From CAXXFQ01 sp963674475 (GTDB taxonomy: Bacteria; Planctomycetota; Planctomycetia; Pirellulales; Thermoguttaceae), in the NCBI GenBank assembly GCA_963674475.2, contig CAXXFQ010000009.1, forward strand, positions 1 to 64,000: DNA of 64,000 bases, given 5' to 3'. Under the pieces are notes generated by a model. It saw only the letters and a program-made list of their open reading frames with translations, did not search any database and was not told the origin of the DNA. Below, piece after piece: positions 26,175 to 35,797 of this stretch (positions are counted from its first letter, which is position 1; every line of letters begins with the position of its first letter). Position numbers and translations under genes: made by a program.

Positions 26175-27290
26175 TTATTCGTTAGCGAGAATCTCGGCGA
26201 TTCGCTCGGCCGCGTGGCCGTCCCACAGCTCGGGGCAGGTCCCCTGCTTATAGGTTCCATTGAGGACCGCTTCGAGACACTCGCGTAGCTGGGCCGCGTC
26301 GTTGCTGACCAACGTGCTGGTCCCTTGGGTCACGGTGATCGGCCGTTCGGTGTTCGGCCGGGCGGTCAGGCACGGGATGCCCAGGACGGTCGATTCCTCT
26401 TGGAGTCCGCCCGAGTCGGTGACGATCACCTTCGCTTGCGACGAAAGGCACAGGAAGTCGAGGTAGCCCAGCGGCCCGGTCAGGACGATCCCCTCGGCCG
26501 AGTCGACCAGGTCGCTCAGACCAAAGGCGTCGATTCGGGCACGGGTCCGCGGATGGATCGGAAAAATCAGCTTGATCCGCTTGGACGTCTCGGCGAAGAC
26601 CTCCAGCATCGGAGCCAGCGATTCGGGCGTGTCGACGTTGGCCGGACGGTGCATCGTCAAAAGGCCGTACTCGCCCGACTCGAGGCCGAACCGATCGAGC
26701 GTGTCGCGACTCTGGGCCTTCGGCAGAAGGTTTCTGAGCGTGTCGATCATGACGTTGCCGACCAGGTGGACCCCGCCGTCGGTGTGGCCTTCTTTTTCAA
26801 GGTGTTCGATCCCCGACGGTTCGGAAACCAAGAGCATGTCGGCGATCGCGTCGGTCAACAACCGGTTGATCTCTTCGGGCATCGTCCGGTCGAAACTCCG
26901 CAGACCCGCTTCGACGTGGGCGACGGGGATTCCCATCTTCACCGCGGCGATCGTCGTGGCCATGGTCGAGTTGACGTCGCCGACGACCAGAACCCGGTCG
27001 ATCGGTTTCCCCGCGGCGGCCGCCTCTTCGAGCACCTTTTCAAACCGTTCGATCACCAAGGCGGTCTGGGCGCCGTGTTTGCCGGAACCGACTTCGAGGC
27101 TGATGTCGGGGCGTCGCATTTCGAGCTCTTCGAAGAAGATGTCCGAGAGGTTCTTATCGTAATGCTGACCCGTATGGACCAGGACCGGTTCGATCTGATC
27201 GTAGGCCTCCATCGCGCGGAGCAGGGGGGCCATCTTCATGAAGTTGGGGCGGGCGCCGACAATACAGGCGATACGTTTCTTCTTCGTCAC
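26175..27290 (-). CDS. wecB: UDP-N-acetylglucosamine 2-epimerase (non-hydrolysing)
   Basis: The protein is 371 residues from a GTG at 27290, which has AAAGGA 9 bases upstream; a TTG ten codons earlier has no site. Signatures: VGARPNFMKMAPLLRAM, LVHTGQHYDKNLSDIFF, VVGDVNSTMATTIAA, HVEAGLRSFDRTMPEEINR and TDSGGLQEESTVLGIPCLT, which include the conserved Asp, Glu and His residues of the family. It interconverts UDP-GlcNAc and UDP-ManNAc, a precursor for surface polysaccharides. It is the last gene of a minus-strand cluster of sugar genes. Confidence 0.93.
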   Translation of the reverse strand: MTKKKRIACIVGARPNFMKMAPLLRAMEAYDQIEPVLVHTGQHYDKNLSDIFFEELEMRRPDISLEVGSGKHGAQTALVIERFEKVLEEAAAAGKPIDRVLVVGDVNSTMATTIAAVKMGIPVAHVEAGLRSFDRTMPEEINRLLTDAIADMLLVSEPSGIEHLEKEGHTDGGVHLVGNVMIDTLRNLLPKAQSRDTLDRFGLESGEYGLLTMHRPANVDTPESLAPMLEVFAETSKRIKLIFPIHPRTRARIDAFGLSDLVDSAEGIVLTGPLGYLDFLCLSSQAKVIVTDSGGLQEESTVLGIPCLTARPNTERPITVTQGTSTLVSNDAAQLRECLEAVLNGTYKQGTCPELWDGHAAERIAEILANE

Positions 27291-27362
27291 AGGAGTCGTC
27301 CTTTCGTTGATTTTATTCAAGTGGTAATGCGGTTTGGCCGCTACCGTTTTTTTAGAAAATCG

Positions 27363-29123
27363 CTAGGAATCAATAGGTTCAATCCGGATCTCGGTCCGAC
27401 AGGGCAGCTTTCGCCGGGCATGCCAGGTAAGTCGGCCGGTTTCAAGTTCGAGGCCATATTCGGGATGGTACGGCCGTGTTTCGATCGATCGGTGCCAAGC
27501 GTCCGAGTCGGCCAAAAAGCGGATCCGGAGACGACTTTTGCCGTCGGTCACCATCCATCCGTTCTCGGTCGTTTCGGCCGTCCATTCGGGAGCCAATAGC
27601 AGTCCGCCTTCGATCCGGTGGGTTCCTCGCCCTTCGATCTGGTCGGTGATCGAGAATCGACCGTCGGGCGTCACGTCGACGGTCCGAACGGGAACCGGCC
27701 GCCCCGAGAGGCGACGGTAGCCGTCGTGGGCCCCTTCGGCGTGCATTTTATCGTTGGAAAAATCCCCCAGAACCCGGTTGGGCCGGGCTCGTCGTCCGAC
27801 ACGGAAGATGTGCCAAACTTCGCTCGAATCGGTCTCGTCGATCGTGATGGTATTGTGTGAACCGGTTGCCCGATCGAGCCGTCGCGACTCGTCGTCGTCA
27901 TACCGATAGGTTCCCGGATCGACGAAAAGCCGCTTTCCCTGATACGACGCTTCGATCGCGAGGGTGTCGGCATGGGCGTGCCCCGGTTGATAGTCAACGC
28001 CGACGGGACCGACGTCGAAAAAGACGGTCCAACGCGGGTCGTGCCAGACAGTCAGGCCAAACTCGGGGAAAAGCCGACCGCCCAAAGGAAGCCGATCGTC
28101 GATCGCCGGAGCGAAGCGACAGTTGCCCAACGCCAAAATCGCCCCCGGCGAAGGGGCCCCGTTGAAACCACCGTCGTTCAACAGCGGCACCTGACCGTCG
28201 GGATGTCGGACCCAGATCAAGAATCGGGCCATCTTGTTCCAGACGTGTTCCATCCGCAGTTCGCTTGCCAGGTCTTTCAAAAGAAACGACAGAGCGAGAA
28301 AGTCGTCCATCACCTCGACGTGATACATCGGCGACCGCTCGAAATGACCGCCGTCGGGCAGGACCTGTTCGCGGCTCTGTTCCAGGGCAATCTGGTTGGC
28401 CAGCCGGAGCCATCGCCGCGCGCGGGGCCCCTCGAAAAAACGGCCCGCCCAGGCCAATCCGACCGCGTCACGCAACAGGTGGTTGGCCCGCAAGTCCCAT
28501 TCAATGTGGGTTTCCAGCCAGGCGGCCTGAGAGTAGAGGCTTTCCAGAAAAACCGTTTCCAGCGGTCCCCAGTCCTTGCGCCCTTCGGGGCCCAAAAGGT
28601 GATAGAGTCGACACCACCAACCGATCCGCGTGGCGATGGAGTACGAGTTCCAGGCCAAGGCCCGCGATCCGGCCGTCGAGAGATCGGCGCTCGTGATCCA
28701 GTCGCCCAGATACCGACGCAAAAGTATCGACGCTTCAGCCCTTTCGGGACCGCCGGTCTGAACCACCTTGGCCAGTTCCCAGGCCCAGCGATGGTAATGG
28801 AGCGTGACCTTCCAGAGCCGGTCGGTGTTCGTCTCGCCGAGGCACCAGTCGATTTCATGGTCCTCGACCAGTTTTTTCGACTCGTTGAGGTGATAAAACT
28901 CGCCCCGCCCCATCCGACCGATCAGCCCCGGATCGTCGTCGTCCTCAAGCGCGTCAAGCGGACACGCGGGGAAGTCGCGACGGGGGACCACCTTGCGAGG
29001 AAGCCGGAACCCGATTGCCGGACGGCCCCGCTGCCACCGGTAGCGCAGCCGCCAACCGATCTGCGACAACCGAAGGTGGTGCAGCGTGCGGGCGGTTCGG
29101 AAAAGTCCGGATAGACTCGACAT
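27363..29123 (-). CDS. Heparinase II/III family protein
   Basis: The protein is 586 residues. The N-terminal half is alpha-helical (an alpha/alpha toroid, with LRANHLLRDAVGLAWAG and DGGHFERSPMYHVEVMDD). The C-terminal half is the heparinase II/III beta domain, with GVDYQPGHAHADTLAIEASYQGKRLFVDPGTYRYD and GSHNTITIDETDSSEVW. These carry the His and Tyr residues used for lyase chemistry. There is no signal peptide. In polysaccharide synthesis clusters such proteins lie beside a two-domain oxidoreductase, as here, and may trim or modify a uronic-acid polymer. That role is inferred from position. Confidence 0.88.
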   Translation of the reverse strand: MSSLSGLFRTARTLHHLRLSQIGWRLRYRWQRGRPAIGFRLPRKVVPRRDFPACPLDALEDDDDPGLIGRMGRGEFYHLNESKKLVEDHEIDWCLGETNTDRLWKVTLHYHRWAWELAKVVQTGGPERAEASILLRRYLGDWITSADLSTAGSRALAWNSYSIATRIGWWCRLYHLLGPEGRKDWGPLETVFLESLYSQAAWLETHIEWDLRANHLLRDAVGLAWAGRFFEGPRARRWLRLANQIALEQSREQVLPDGGHFERSPMYHVEVMDDFLALSFLLKDLASELRMEHVWNKMARFLIWVRHPDGQVPLLNDGGFNGAPSPGAILALGNCRFAPAIDDRLPLGGRLFPEFGLTVWHDPRWTVFFDVGPVGVDYQPGHAHADTLAIEASYQGKRLFVDPGTYRYDDDESRRLDRATGSHNTITIDETDSSEVWHIFRVGRRARPNRVLGDFSNDKMHAEGAHDGYRRLSGRPVPVRTVDVTPDGRFSITDQIEGRGTHRIEGGLLLAPEWTAETTENGWMVTDGKSRLRIRFLADSDAWHRSIETRPYHPEYGLELETGRLTWHARRKLPCRTEIRIEPIDS

Positions 29124-29268
29124 CAGGTCTTATTCATATTCGCAAAAGTAGTGACACTGCGATTTTTCAGATTTCTCTGACAAAACGGGCCCCTCGTTGG
29201 AGGCCCTCATGTCACGGCTAATGCGGAGATCAGAAGTTCCTCGTGAGTGGGGACACCCCATAAAAATT

Positions 29269-31464
29269 CTATTGCGCGTCGGTGGTTTCCGCCTTGATCG
29301 CTTCGCGGAGGACCGACAGCTCGACCGGACCGCCGAGCTGGAGGCTCAACAACGTGGCGAAACTGACCAGCGTCGTATCGAAGAGCGACTCGACCGAAAT
29401 GGGGGACGGCTCGCCCCGACGCAACGCGCCGATAAAGCTGGCCAACTCGGCCGCGTGACCCTTGTCGGCTTGCAGGGCCTTTTTCGGCTTGGTCCGCTGG
29501 CCGTCGACGTGCAACGAGAGCGATCGGAAGTCGTCCAGAACACCGACCGCCCCGCCGGCGAACGCCTCGATCCGCTCCTTGCCGTAGGAACCGGGGCCCA
29601 AGGAAGTATAAATCAACTGGCAGACCGACCCGTCTTCATAGGTGACCGTCACGGCCGTGTCGTCCGCCTTACTTGCCTCGCCGGTCGGACTGGCCGCCAT
29701 GACGCGAACCGGCGCCACACCGGTCAAAAAGGTGAAAAAATCGAAGAAGTGGCACGCCTCGCCGACGATGCGTCCTCCCTCGGTCGGATCGCTGACCCAA
29801 TGGCCCTCCGGCAACGGCCCGGCGTTGCACCGGTACTGGACCATCAGCGGCCCGCGCCCGGAAAGGAATTTTTTCATCTCGAGGGCAAACGGAGCGAAAC
29901 GCCGATTGAACCCGACCAAAAGCGGCTGCGGATTTTTCTCCAGGGCCCGATACACCTTTTTCAGACCGTCCAGGTCGATCGCCAGCGGTTTTTCGACAAA
30001 CACGGCCCGACCCGATTCCAGCGCCCGGACGACGTGGTCGGCGTGCTTGGTATGGGGCGTGGCGATGAAGACGACGTCGGTCGAGTCGTCCTCGTAGATC
30101 TCCTTTTCATCCGACGCGCAGAAGGAGAAGCCGAACTTGTCGCCGCTCGATCGGGCCGACATCCCCGAGGCGGTCATGATCCCGCGCAACGAGACGTCCG
30201 ACTGCTTGGCCAACGCGGGCAACAAGACGCCGCGGGCGAAACCACCGGCCCCGACAAACGAGACGCCGACGCCGTCTTTAGGTTTAACGGCCGACGATTT
30301 GAGATCGATTCGGACCGTTTCCTCCGGCGGCGTTTCGTTTTCCACTTCCGGATACTCCAGCACGACGCCCAGATACGGCTGGTCGGAGAGGATCAGTTCG
30401 AACGCGTCGGCCGCGGCGGTGATCGGGAACCGGTGGGTCGTCAATACCTCCGGCCGAACGTGACCGGCGGCGACCATGTCCAAGAAAGCCTCGAGGTTGC
30501 GGTTCTCGGTCCAGCGGACATGGCCGACCGGGTAATCGTGACCGTGTTCTTCGTATTCGGTGTCATAGCGGCCCGGCCCGTAGGACCGCGAGACCATGAA
30601 CGTCAGTTCCTTTTTGAAGTACGGGGTTCGCGGGATGTCCATCCCGGTGACGCCGACCATGATGACCCGCGCCCGATCTCGCGCCAAACGGGCCGCCTGT
30701 TCGACCGGCACGTTACTGCTGGTGGCGGCGGTGATCAGAATCGAGTCGGCCCCACGACCTCGAGTAAAATCGAGGACCTGCTTCTCGGTCCGTTCTCCTT
30801 CAAGGACCAGGGCCAAGTCGGCCCCTTGTTCTTCGGCCAAACGGACCCGCTCCGGATTGAGGTCCAACGCGGCGACCCGACATCCGGCCGCCTTGAGCAT
30901 CTGGACGCACAGTTGTCCGATCAGCCCGAGGCCCAACACGACGACCGATTCGCCCACTCGCGGGTCGGCCAGTCGGATCCCTTGCAGACCGATCGTCCCG
31001 ACCGTGGCGTAGGCGGCCGCTTCGATGCTGACCCCTTCGGGGACCGGCACGGCCAAAAGGTGCGGAACATAATTGATTTCGGCATGGTTGGCGTACCCGG
31101 CCCCGGCGCAGGCAACCCGCTGGCCGACTTGGAACCGGCGTGCCTGGCGTCCGACCTCGATCACGTCCCCCGCGTTGCTGTAGCCCAGCGGCATGTCGCT
31201 GTCGAGTTTGTCGCGGACCGTCTTGAGCGTGGCGAAAAAACCGTCCCGCTTGACCTTTTCCAATACCTTTTTGACCAGGTCGGGCCGTTCCTTGGCCTTG
31301 CCTAAGAGCGACTTTTTGCCCAACTCGAGCATCATTCGCTCGGTCCCGGCCGAGATCAACGACTTGCGCGTCCGAACGAGGATCCCTTCGTCGCGCAGCA
31401 CCGGTCGCGGCACGTTTCGGACGTCGACCTTACCCGTTTTGAGATTTTCGAGCATCTGTTTCAT
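29269..31464 (-). CDS. Two-domain oxidoreductase: alcohol dehydrogenase-like plus Gfo/Idh/MocA
   Basis: The protein is 731 residues. Residues 1 to about 350 resemble a zinc-type medium-chain dehydrogenase (PLGYSNAGDVIEVG, GQRVACAGAGYANHAE, VVVLGLGLIGQLCVQMLKAAGCRV). Residues of about 370-720 are a Gfo/Idh/MocA enzyme (GVGVSFVGAGGFARGVLLPAL, DVVFIATPHTKHADHVVRALESGRAVFVEKPLA, with EKP typical of the active site). The fused arrangement is a known family in exopolysaccharide clusters, usually next to a heparinase II/III gene as seen here. The sugar-nucleotide substrate is unknown. Confidence 0.9.
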   Translation of the reverse strand: MKQMLENLKTGKVDVRNVPRPVLRDEGILVRTRKSLISAGTERMMLELGKKSLLGKAKERPDLVKKVLEKVKRDGFFATLKTVRDKLDSDMPLGYSNAGDVIEVGRQARRFQVGQRVACAGAGYANHAEINYVPHLLAVPVPEGVSIEAAAYATVGTIGLQGIRLADPRVGESVVVLGLGLIGQLCVQMLKAAGCRVAALDLNPERVRLAEEQGADLALVLEGERTEKQVLDFTRGRGADSILITAATSSNVPVEQAARLARDRARVIMVGVTGMDIPRTPYFKKELTFMVSRSYGPGRYDTEYEEHGHDYPVGHVRWTENRNLEAFLDMVAAGHVRPEVLTTHRFPITAAADAFELILSDQPYLGVVLEYPEVENETPPEETVRIDLKSSAVKPKDGVGVSFVGAGGFARGVLLPALAKQSDVSLRGIMTASGMSARSSGDKFGFSFCASDEKEIYEDDSTDVVFIATPHTKHADHVVRALESGRAVFVEKPLAIDLDGLKKVYRALEKNPQPLLVGFNRRFAPFALEMKKFLSGRGPLMVQYRCNAGPLPEGHWVSDPTEGGRIVGEACHFFDFFTFLTGVAPVRVMAASPTGEASKADDTAVTVTYEDGSVCQLIYTSLGPGSYGKERIEAFAGGAVGVLDDFRSLSLHVDGQRTKPKKALQADKGHAAELASFIGALRRGEPSPISVESLFDTTLVSFATLLSLQLGGPVELSVLREAIKAETTDAQ

Positions 31465-31525
31465 GGGTCAATTTTCCCCGCAATATTTTTTAATACTAAT
31501 TTTCGTTTACTTATTTTATTTTACC

Positions 31526-31552
31526 GCCTGTCTACCCTTCGGGAAAACAGGC
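31526..31552. repeat. Hairpin with cccgaaggg core, copy 1 (with 46586-46613)
   Basis: gcctgtc..gacaggc-type arms (gcctgt / acaggc) enclose cccttcggg. The same core with different but still complementary arms is at 46586-46613. An attccaattt block follows nearby in both places. Confidence 0.5.
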
Positions 31553-31621
31553 TATTTTCACGCGGGTGAACGCACGATTCCAATTTAAAACGCGTGTAAG
31601 GGTGGTTCTAATTTCGATTGA

Positions 31622-32770
31622 TTATGTGGCGGCAGGGCTCTCCGACTCGAGCCACGGTGCGGCCGGTCGGGTCCCTTTTTGGTTTTCGACAAAGGTGTAT
31701 CGCAACACGTCGGCCAGGTAGTCGCCGACCACCTCACCGGTCAATTTTTCACGGTAGGCGCGAGCCTTTTGTTTCCACATTTCGGCCGTTTCGGGCCGAT
31801 CGATCACCGCCCGCATCGCACGGGCCAACTCGGCCACATCACCGGCGGCGACCATTTGACCGGCACCGCTTGCGGGAATCAGATCCTTCGCGCCGACCTC
31901 GGACGAACCCAGGACGCCAATCCCCGCGCCGATCGCCTCGCTGATGGCCATCCCCCAACCGTCGTAACGGCTCGGAACGATTGCCACGTCGTGTGCGCCG
32001 AGATAATCGAACACCTTCTCCGACGAGCATTTTCCGAGTGCTCGAACGGGCAAATCGGCCAATCCGATGGGTGAAAAACGCTCGAGTTCCTCTTGGTCCA
32101 TCCCGACGAGGTCCAACTCCCATTGGTCCGATCCGAGCGCGGCGGCCGCCCGCAACAGAATATCGACCCCTTTGGTCGAAGTGCAGCGTCCGACGTACAA
32201 AAAGCGGACAGGGCGATTGGGGTCTCGTTTTTCGACAGCGGTCAGCTCGGGCAGACGATCCAGCTGGTACATGAACGGGAACAAAAGGTCCGCCGGGCAC
32301 CCCAAACGCCGATACGACTCGATCGCCGCGTTGCCGATTGCCAAAACCAACCGGGCCCGACGTCGCCATCGCAGGAAATGGTACCGGTATTTGACCGATT
32401 TCAAAACCCCTTTCCAGCCACGCATATCGGGCCGTTCGGCCAAAAAGGCCAAATTTGCCTCAGGATATCCTGCCAGCTCCTTCAACCCCAACCGGTAGGC
32501 CAGACAGCCGCCGCTGAAGATATGGATCGCCTCGTTATGTTCCGCGACGAAATCCCGAACGAACCGGGCCGGATCGGAAGCTTGGTCCAAAAAATGGAGC
32601 GCCGTTTGCCCCAGGTCGGGGATCTGCCAACCGAGCGCCTTCCGCGCCGGTCGCATCTGCATGTCGTAAACGCCGATCACCTCCGCCGGCCAGCGCTCGG
32701 CCAACCGTCGGGTTGCCGCCGCCACGTGGTGCGAAGGAAAGATCTGCCAGAAAACGACTTTCGGAACCAT
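31622..32770 (-). CDS. Glycosyltransferase, GT4-like
   Basis: The protein is 382 residues with a two-Rossmann GT-B layout. The C-terminal half carries VRFLYVGRCTSTKGVDILLRAAAAL and FDYLGAHDVAIVPSRYDGWGMAISEAIGAGIGVLGS, matching the donor-binding E-x7-E-type motif region of GT4 enzymes. The N-terminal half is variable and has no family I can name. It probably adds one sugar of the surface polymer made by this cluster. Confidence 0.85.
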   Translation of the reverse strand: MVPKVVFWQIFPSHHVAAATRRLAERWPAEVIGVYDMQMRPARKALGWQIPDLGQTALHFLDQASDPARFVRDFVAEHNEAIHIFSGGCLAYRLGLKELAGYPEANLAFLAERPDMRGWKGVLKSVKYRYHFLRWRRRARLVLAIGNAAIESYRRLGCPADLLFPFMYQLDRLPELTAVEKRDPNRPVRFLYVGRCTSTKGVDILLRAAAALGSDQWELDLVGMDQEELERFSPIGLADLPVRALGKCSSEKVFDYLGAHDVAIVPSRYDGWGMAISEAIGAGIGVLGSSEVGAKDLIPASGAGQMVAAGDVAELARAMRAVIDRPETAEMWKQKARAYREKLTGEVVGDYLADVLRYTFVENQKGTRPAAPWLESESPAAT

Positions 32771-32836
32771 TTTTATATCGTTGAAAATTGGGTATTCATT
32801 CTATCCGGAGCAAAACGCGTCTCCGTGACGGGTATC

Positions 32837-34060
32837 TTACTTGCCGACGGCCGATTTTTGTTTTTCGACGAGTTCTTCGTACCACTCACGCATCTGCCGG
32901 GCGATTGACGGCCAGGAGAACTCACGCTGGACGTGAGTGCGTGCCGAATCGCCCATCTCACGCAAGTTTGCTTCAAGGATTTTCCGGATCCCGGCCGCGA
33001 TCCCCTCGGGCGTTCCTTCGGCGATCAGGCCCCCACCGGCAATCTCCAGATGTTCGGCCGCACCGACCTCCGGCGTCGCGATGGACGGCAGGCCGTGGGC
33101 CATCGCCTCCAACAGCGAGATGCCGAAGTTCTCGTGGATCGACGTCAAAGCGAACACCGTGGCCGCCGCGTAGGCCCCTTCCTTGATCGGCCCGTCGAGG
33201 AAACCGGTGAAAAGGACGTCGTTTTGCAAGCCCAGTCGGTCGACCTCCTTTTGGAGATGTTTCAAATCGCCCCCGTCTTGGCCGATCACCACCAGGGCCA
33301 TGTCGGGATGGTCTCGGCGGACCTGGGCCAACGCCTGAATGACCAGGTCGATCCGCTTGACCGGATGAAGCCGTGCGAGACAGAGAATAAACCGACGTCC
33401 GCGCATCGCCGGATAGGCGTCGAAAAATCGCGCGGCCGCTTCGTCTCGATCGAACTCAGGCAGCTCGACGCCGTGGGGGATGAAGCGGATTTTTTCCGGG
33501 TCGACCCAGTTCTCGAGCTCTCGGGCCTCGAACGTCGAGGAGGCGCGGATCCCGGCCGCGTGGTCGAGATCCTTTTGCATGACCAAACGGGTGAACGCCT
33601 TCTTGAGCCGGTAACTCTTCATCTCAAACGAAGTCGAGTCTAGGTTGCCGTGCGGCTCAATAATGTAGGGAACCCCCCGACGCCGCGCTTCGGCCGCCAC
33701 CACGCCATAAGAATGGGTAAACACGGCGTGGATATGGATGATGTCGGGGATCGTTCGTGGATCGGAGAAATACTGTCGGGCCCAACGTCGCGCACCGGGC
33801 GTCCAGGCGAAACTGTTCCACGGCTTTTTGCGGCCGAACCCTTTGAGCATCGTCACGTCGATCTGCTGGAGGACCGGATCGTTGTCCATCTCCTTGAGAT
33901 AAGCCCCGATCGGGTCGTGACGACTGAAGGCCGGGATGGTCGAGGTCAACGCATGGATCTCGTCGTTCAGACGGACCTGCTCAGGGACCAGACCGCGAAA
34001 CGCGCTCGTCGGTCCACCACAAAACGGATCGATACTACGGATGACATGAAGTATTTTCAT
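32837..34060 (-). CDS. Glycosyltransferase family 4 protein
   Basis: The protein is 407 residues. MKILHVIRSIDPFCGGPTSAFRGL is the typical acceptor-domain opening with the Gly-Gly loop. RRGVPYIIEPHGNLDSTSF follows. RRFILCLARLHPVKRIDLVIQALAQV and FALTSIHENFGISLLEAMAHGLPSIATPEVGAAEHL give the GT4 donor site with the E-F-G-I-x3-E pattern. It starts 10 bases after the O-antigen ligase-like stop, so they are one transcript. Confidence 0.9.
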   Translation of the reverse strand: MKILHVIRSIDPFCGGPTSAFRGLVPEQVRLNDEIHALTSTIPAFSRHDPIGAYLKEMDNDPVLQQIDVTMLKGFGRKKPWNSFAWTPGARRWARQYFSDPRTIPDIIHIHAVFTHSYGVVAAEARRRGVPYIIEPHGNLDSTSFEMKSYRLKKAFTRLVMQKDLDHAAGIRASSTFEARELENWVDPEKIRFIPHGVELPEFDRDEAAARFFDAYPAMRGRRFILCLARLHPVKRIDLVIQALAQVRRDHPDMALVVIGQDGGDLKHLQKEVDRLGLQNDVLFTGFLDGPIKEGAYAAATVFALTSIHENFGISLLEAMAHGLPSIATPEVGAAEHLEIAGGGLIAEGTPEGIAAGIRKILEANLREMGDSARTHVQREFSWPSIARQMREWYEELVEKQKSAVGK

Positions 34061-34070
34061 CGGCGGATGG

Positions 34071-35420
34071 CTATCCTGGCTCCCCTTCCATCGGAAAACG
34101 GTTTTGTGCTTGGGTCGTCACTCGCCGTGCCAGCATGACCGGCTGCGTCTGTCGACTGGCGACAATCGACGGCAAATAGTCGATCAGCCCGACACTGAAT
34201 CCGAGGAACAACGAGTTGACCGTACTTCCCATGAGGATCCCCGCCTCACCGAAACCGTGCAAGATGATCGCCAACAAGAGCCCCAGCGGAAGACTCACGT
34301 AACCCGAAAGGGCCGATTTACCCCGCATCGTCAAGAGCATTTTCAGACCGCGGTAACTGGCAAACCCGAGGGCGAAGACGAAGAACGCGGTCCCCACCAG
34401 CCCCGTTTCCACCAGCGACTGCCAGTAGACACTGTGCAGGTTCCCCGTGGTCAGCCGGACATGGGAATAGTACCAGCCTTGGCCCATCAGCGGGTTTTTC
34501 ATGAACATCTCTTGGGCGCGGGCCCAAACAGCTTCGCGGTTCTCGGTCAGCGAACCGATACTCTTGTCCATCCCGAGCGCCCGCATCATGCCGGGAATCT
34601 CGACCGTTTCAACCACCACCCAGCCAATCAACGTTAGGAACAAGACGATTAAAATCGCCTTGACCGGACGGCGCAACGTCGGAAGAAAAACGCTAAAGCA
34701 GCCGACAAACGCCGTCGCACTCGTCGCCCGGCTTCCGGTGAAGAGGATCAGAATGGCCAACATCGTGACCGAGACGTATCCCCAGATCTTCCAAAACTTG
34801 GCCTTATCGTGGAGCGCCAAGTACATCGCAATAATACAAAGCGGCGAAATGGTCATCCCGATTCGAATCGGATTGAGACCCCAAAGACTCAGACGTTGGT
34901 TGGCAAGCGCCGCACCCGGATTTTGGACCATGCTGGAGATCATCGCCAGTGCGACTCCACCCGCGACGACGCCCAAAAATCGCAGACCCCAGGCCAATTG
35001 TTCCTCATTTTTTACGCTGTAGGCCATGATGACTCCCGAAAAAACGACGAGTCCCAATAGGCCTTTATAGATAAAACCGGCAATCGGCGCAGGGCTCCAC
35101 AGCGCGGCAAAGACGTAAAACGCAACGAAACAGCTCAACACCAACGAGGAGACCCCGATCCGCATTACCTTGTAGCCGAAAATGCCGAACAGGACCATCA
35201 AGATGCCCACATAGACGCGGATCCATTTCGCGGCGGTCAAAATCCCCAGCCCGGTCGAAGCCGACAAGAGCGAGAAGACGATAAACGCGCCGGAAAGAAC
35301 ATAAATTAAATTTATTTTGCGCGAAAAGATCGCGCAGGCCAACATCCCGAGATGGGCCAGAGACAAAAAGACCAGCAGCCAGATCAACTGGGTGGAGGTC
35401 AGGTGTGACGCCGCGGACAT
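34071..35420 (-). CDS. O-antigen ligase/polymerase-like membrane protein
   Basis: The protein is 449 residues from the ATG at 35420, with GGGAG about 10 bases upstream. It has about eleven membrane helices and one larger periplasmic loop with GSLTENREAVWARAQEMFMKNPLMGQGWYYSHVRLTTGNLHSVYWQSLVETGLVGTAFF. The R..W..A..M..P..G.G and H-S-x-Y patterns match the Wzy_C (O-antigen ligase) family. It would polymerise or ligate undecaprenyl-linked glycans. It is the first gene of the minus-strand polysaccharide cluster. Confidence 0.87.
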   Translation of the reverse strand: MSAASHLTSTQLIWLLVFLSLAHLGMLACAIFSRKINLIYVLSGAFIVFSLLSASTGLGILTAAKWIRVYVGILMVLFGIFGYKVMRIGVSSLVLSCFVAFYVFAALWSPAPIAGFIYKGLLGLVVFSGVIMAYSVKNEEQLAWGLRFLGVVAGGVALAMISSMVQNPGAALANQRLSLWGLNPIRIGMTISPLCIIAMYLALHDKAKFWKIWGYVSVTMLAILILFTGSRATSATAFVGCFSVFLPTLRRPVKAILIVLFLTLIGWVVVETVEIPGMMRALGMDKSIGSLTENREAVWARAQEMFMKNPLMGQGWYYSHVRLTTGNLHSVYWQSLVETGLVGTAFFVFALGFASYRGLKMLLTMRGKSALSGYVSLPLGLLLAIILHGFGEAGILMGSTVNSLFLGFSVGLIDYLPSIVASRQTQPVMLARRVTTQAQNRFPMEGEPG

Positions 35421-35797
35421 AAGGGGGTTTCTCCCAGGGGAATCACTGAAGCCGGATTCACTGCCGGAAAAAGGGGGCCGATTCAAGACCTCCCTATTTC
35501 ATCTATTATAGCCTAATTCCTCTCTGCCTCGCGTCACGGCGGAAAGAGGAATCGTTCGATCTTCTTCCGGCTCCCGCGCGAAATATACAGGTTAAACGGG
35601 TTACGCAGAGTAAGGAGTGGCGGCAAACCGTGGTTTCGGTAAATACCCAACAAGGGGCCTACTGCGGCATTTCCTGAAAAACCAGCTTGAAAAAAAACCG
35701 TTTTCAGCGAGAATCAGGGAGGGTTCCATGACGATTCCTTGCCAAGAAGGACGGTCAACCGCGTCGTGGACGGCCCGTTTTTGCCAATTTTTTCCTT
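35421..35797. other. 377-base intergenic region, no gene seen
   Basis: Divergent spacer between the ligase-like gene and the DUF2760 gene. It should contain the promoters of both. I see no convincing -35/-10 pair or RNA. Confidence 0.5.
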
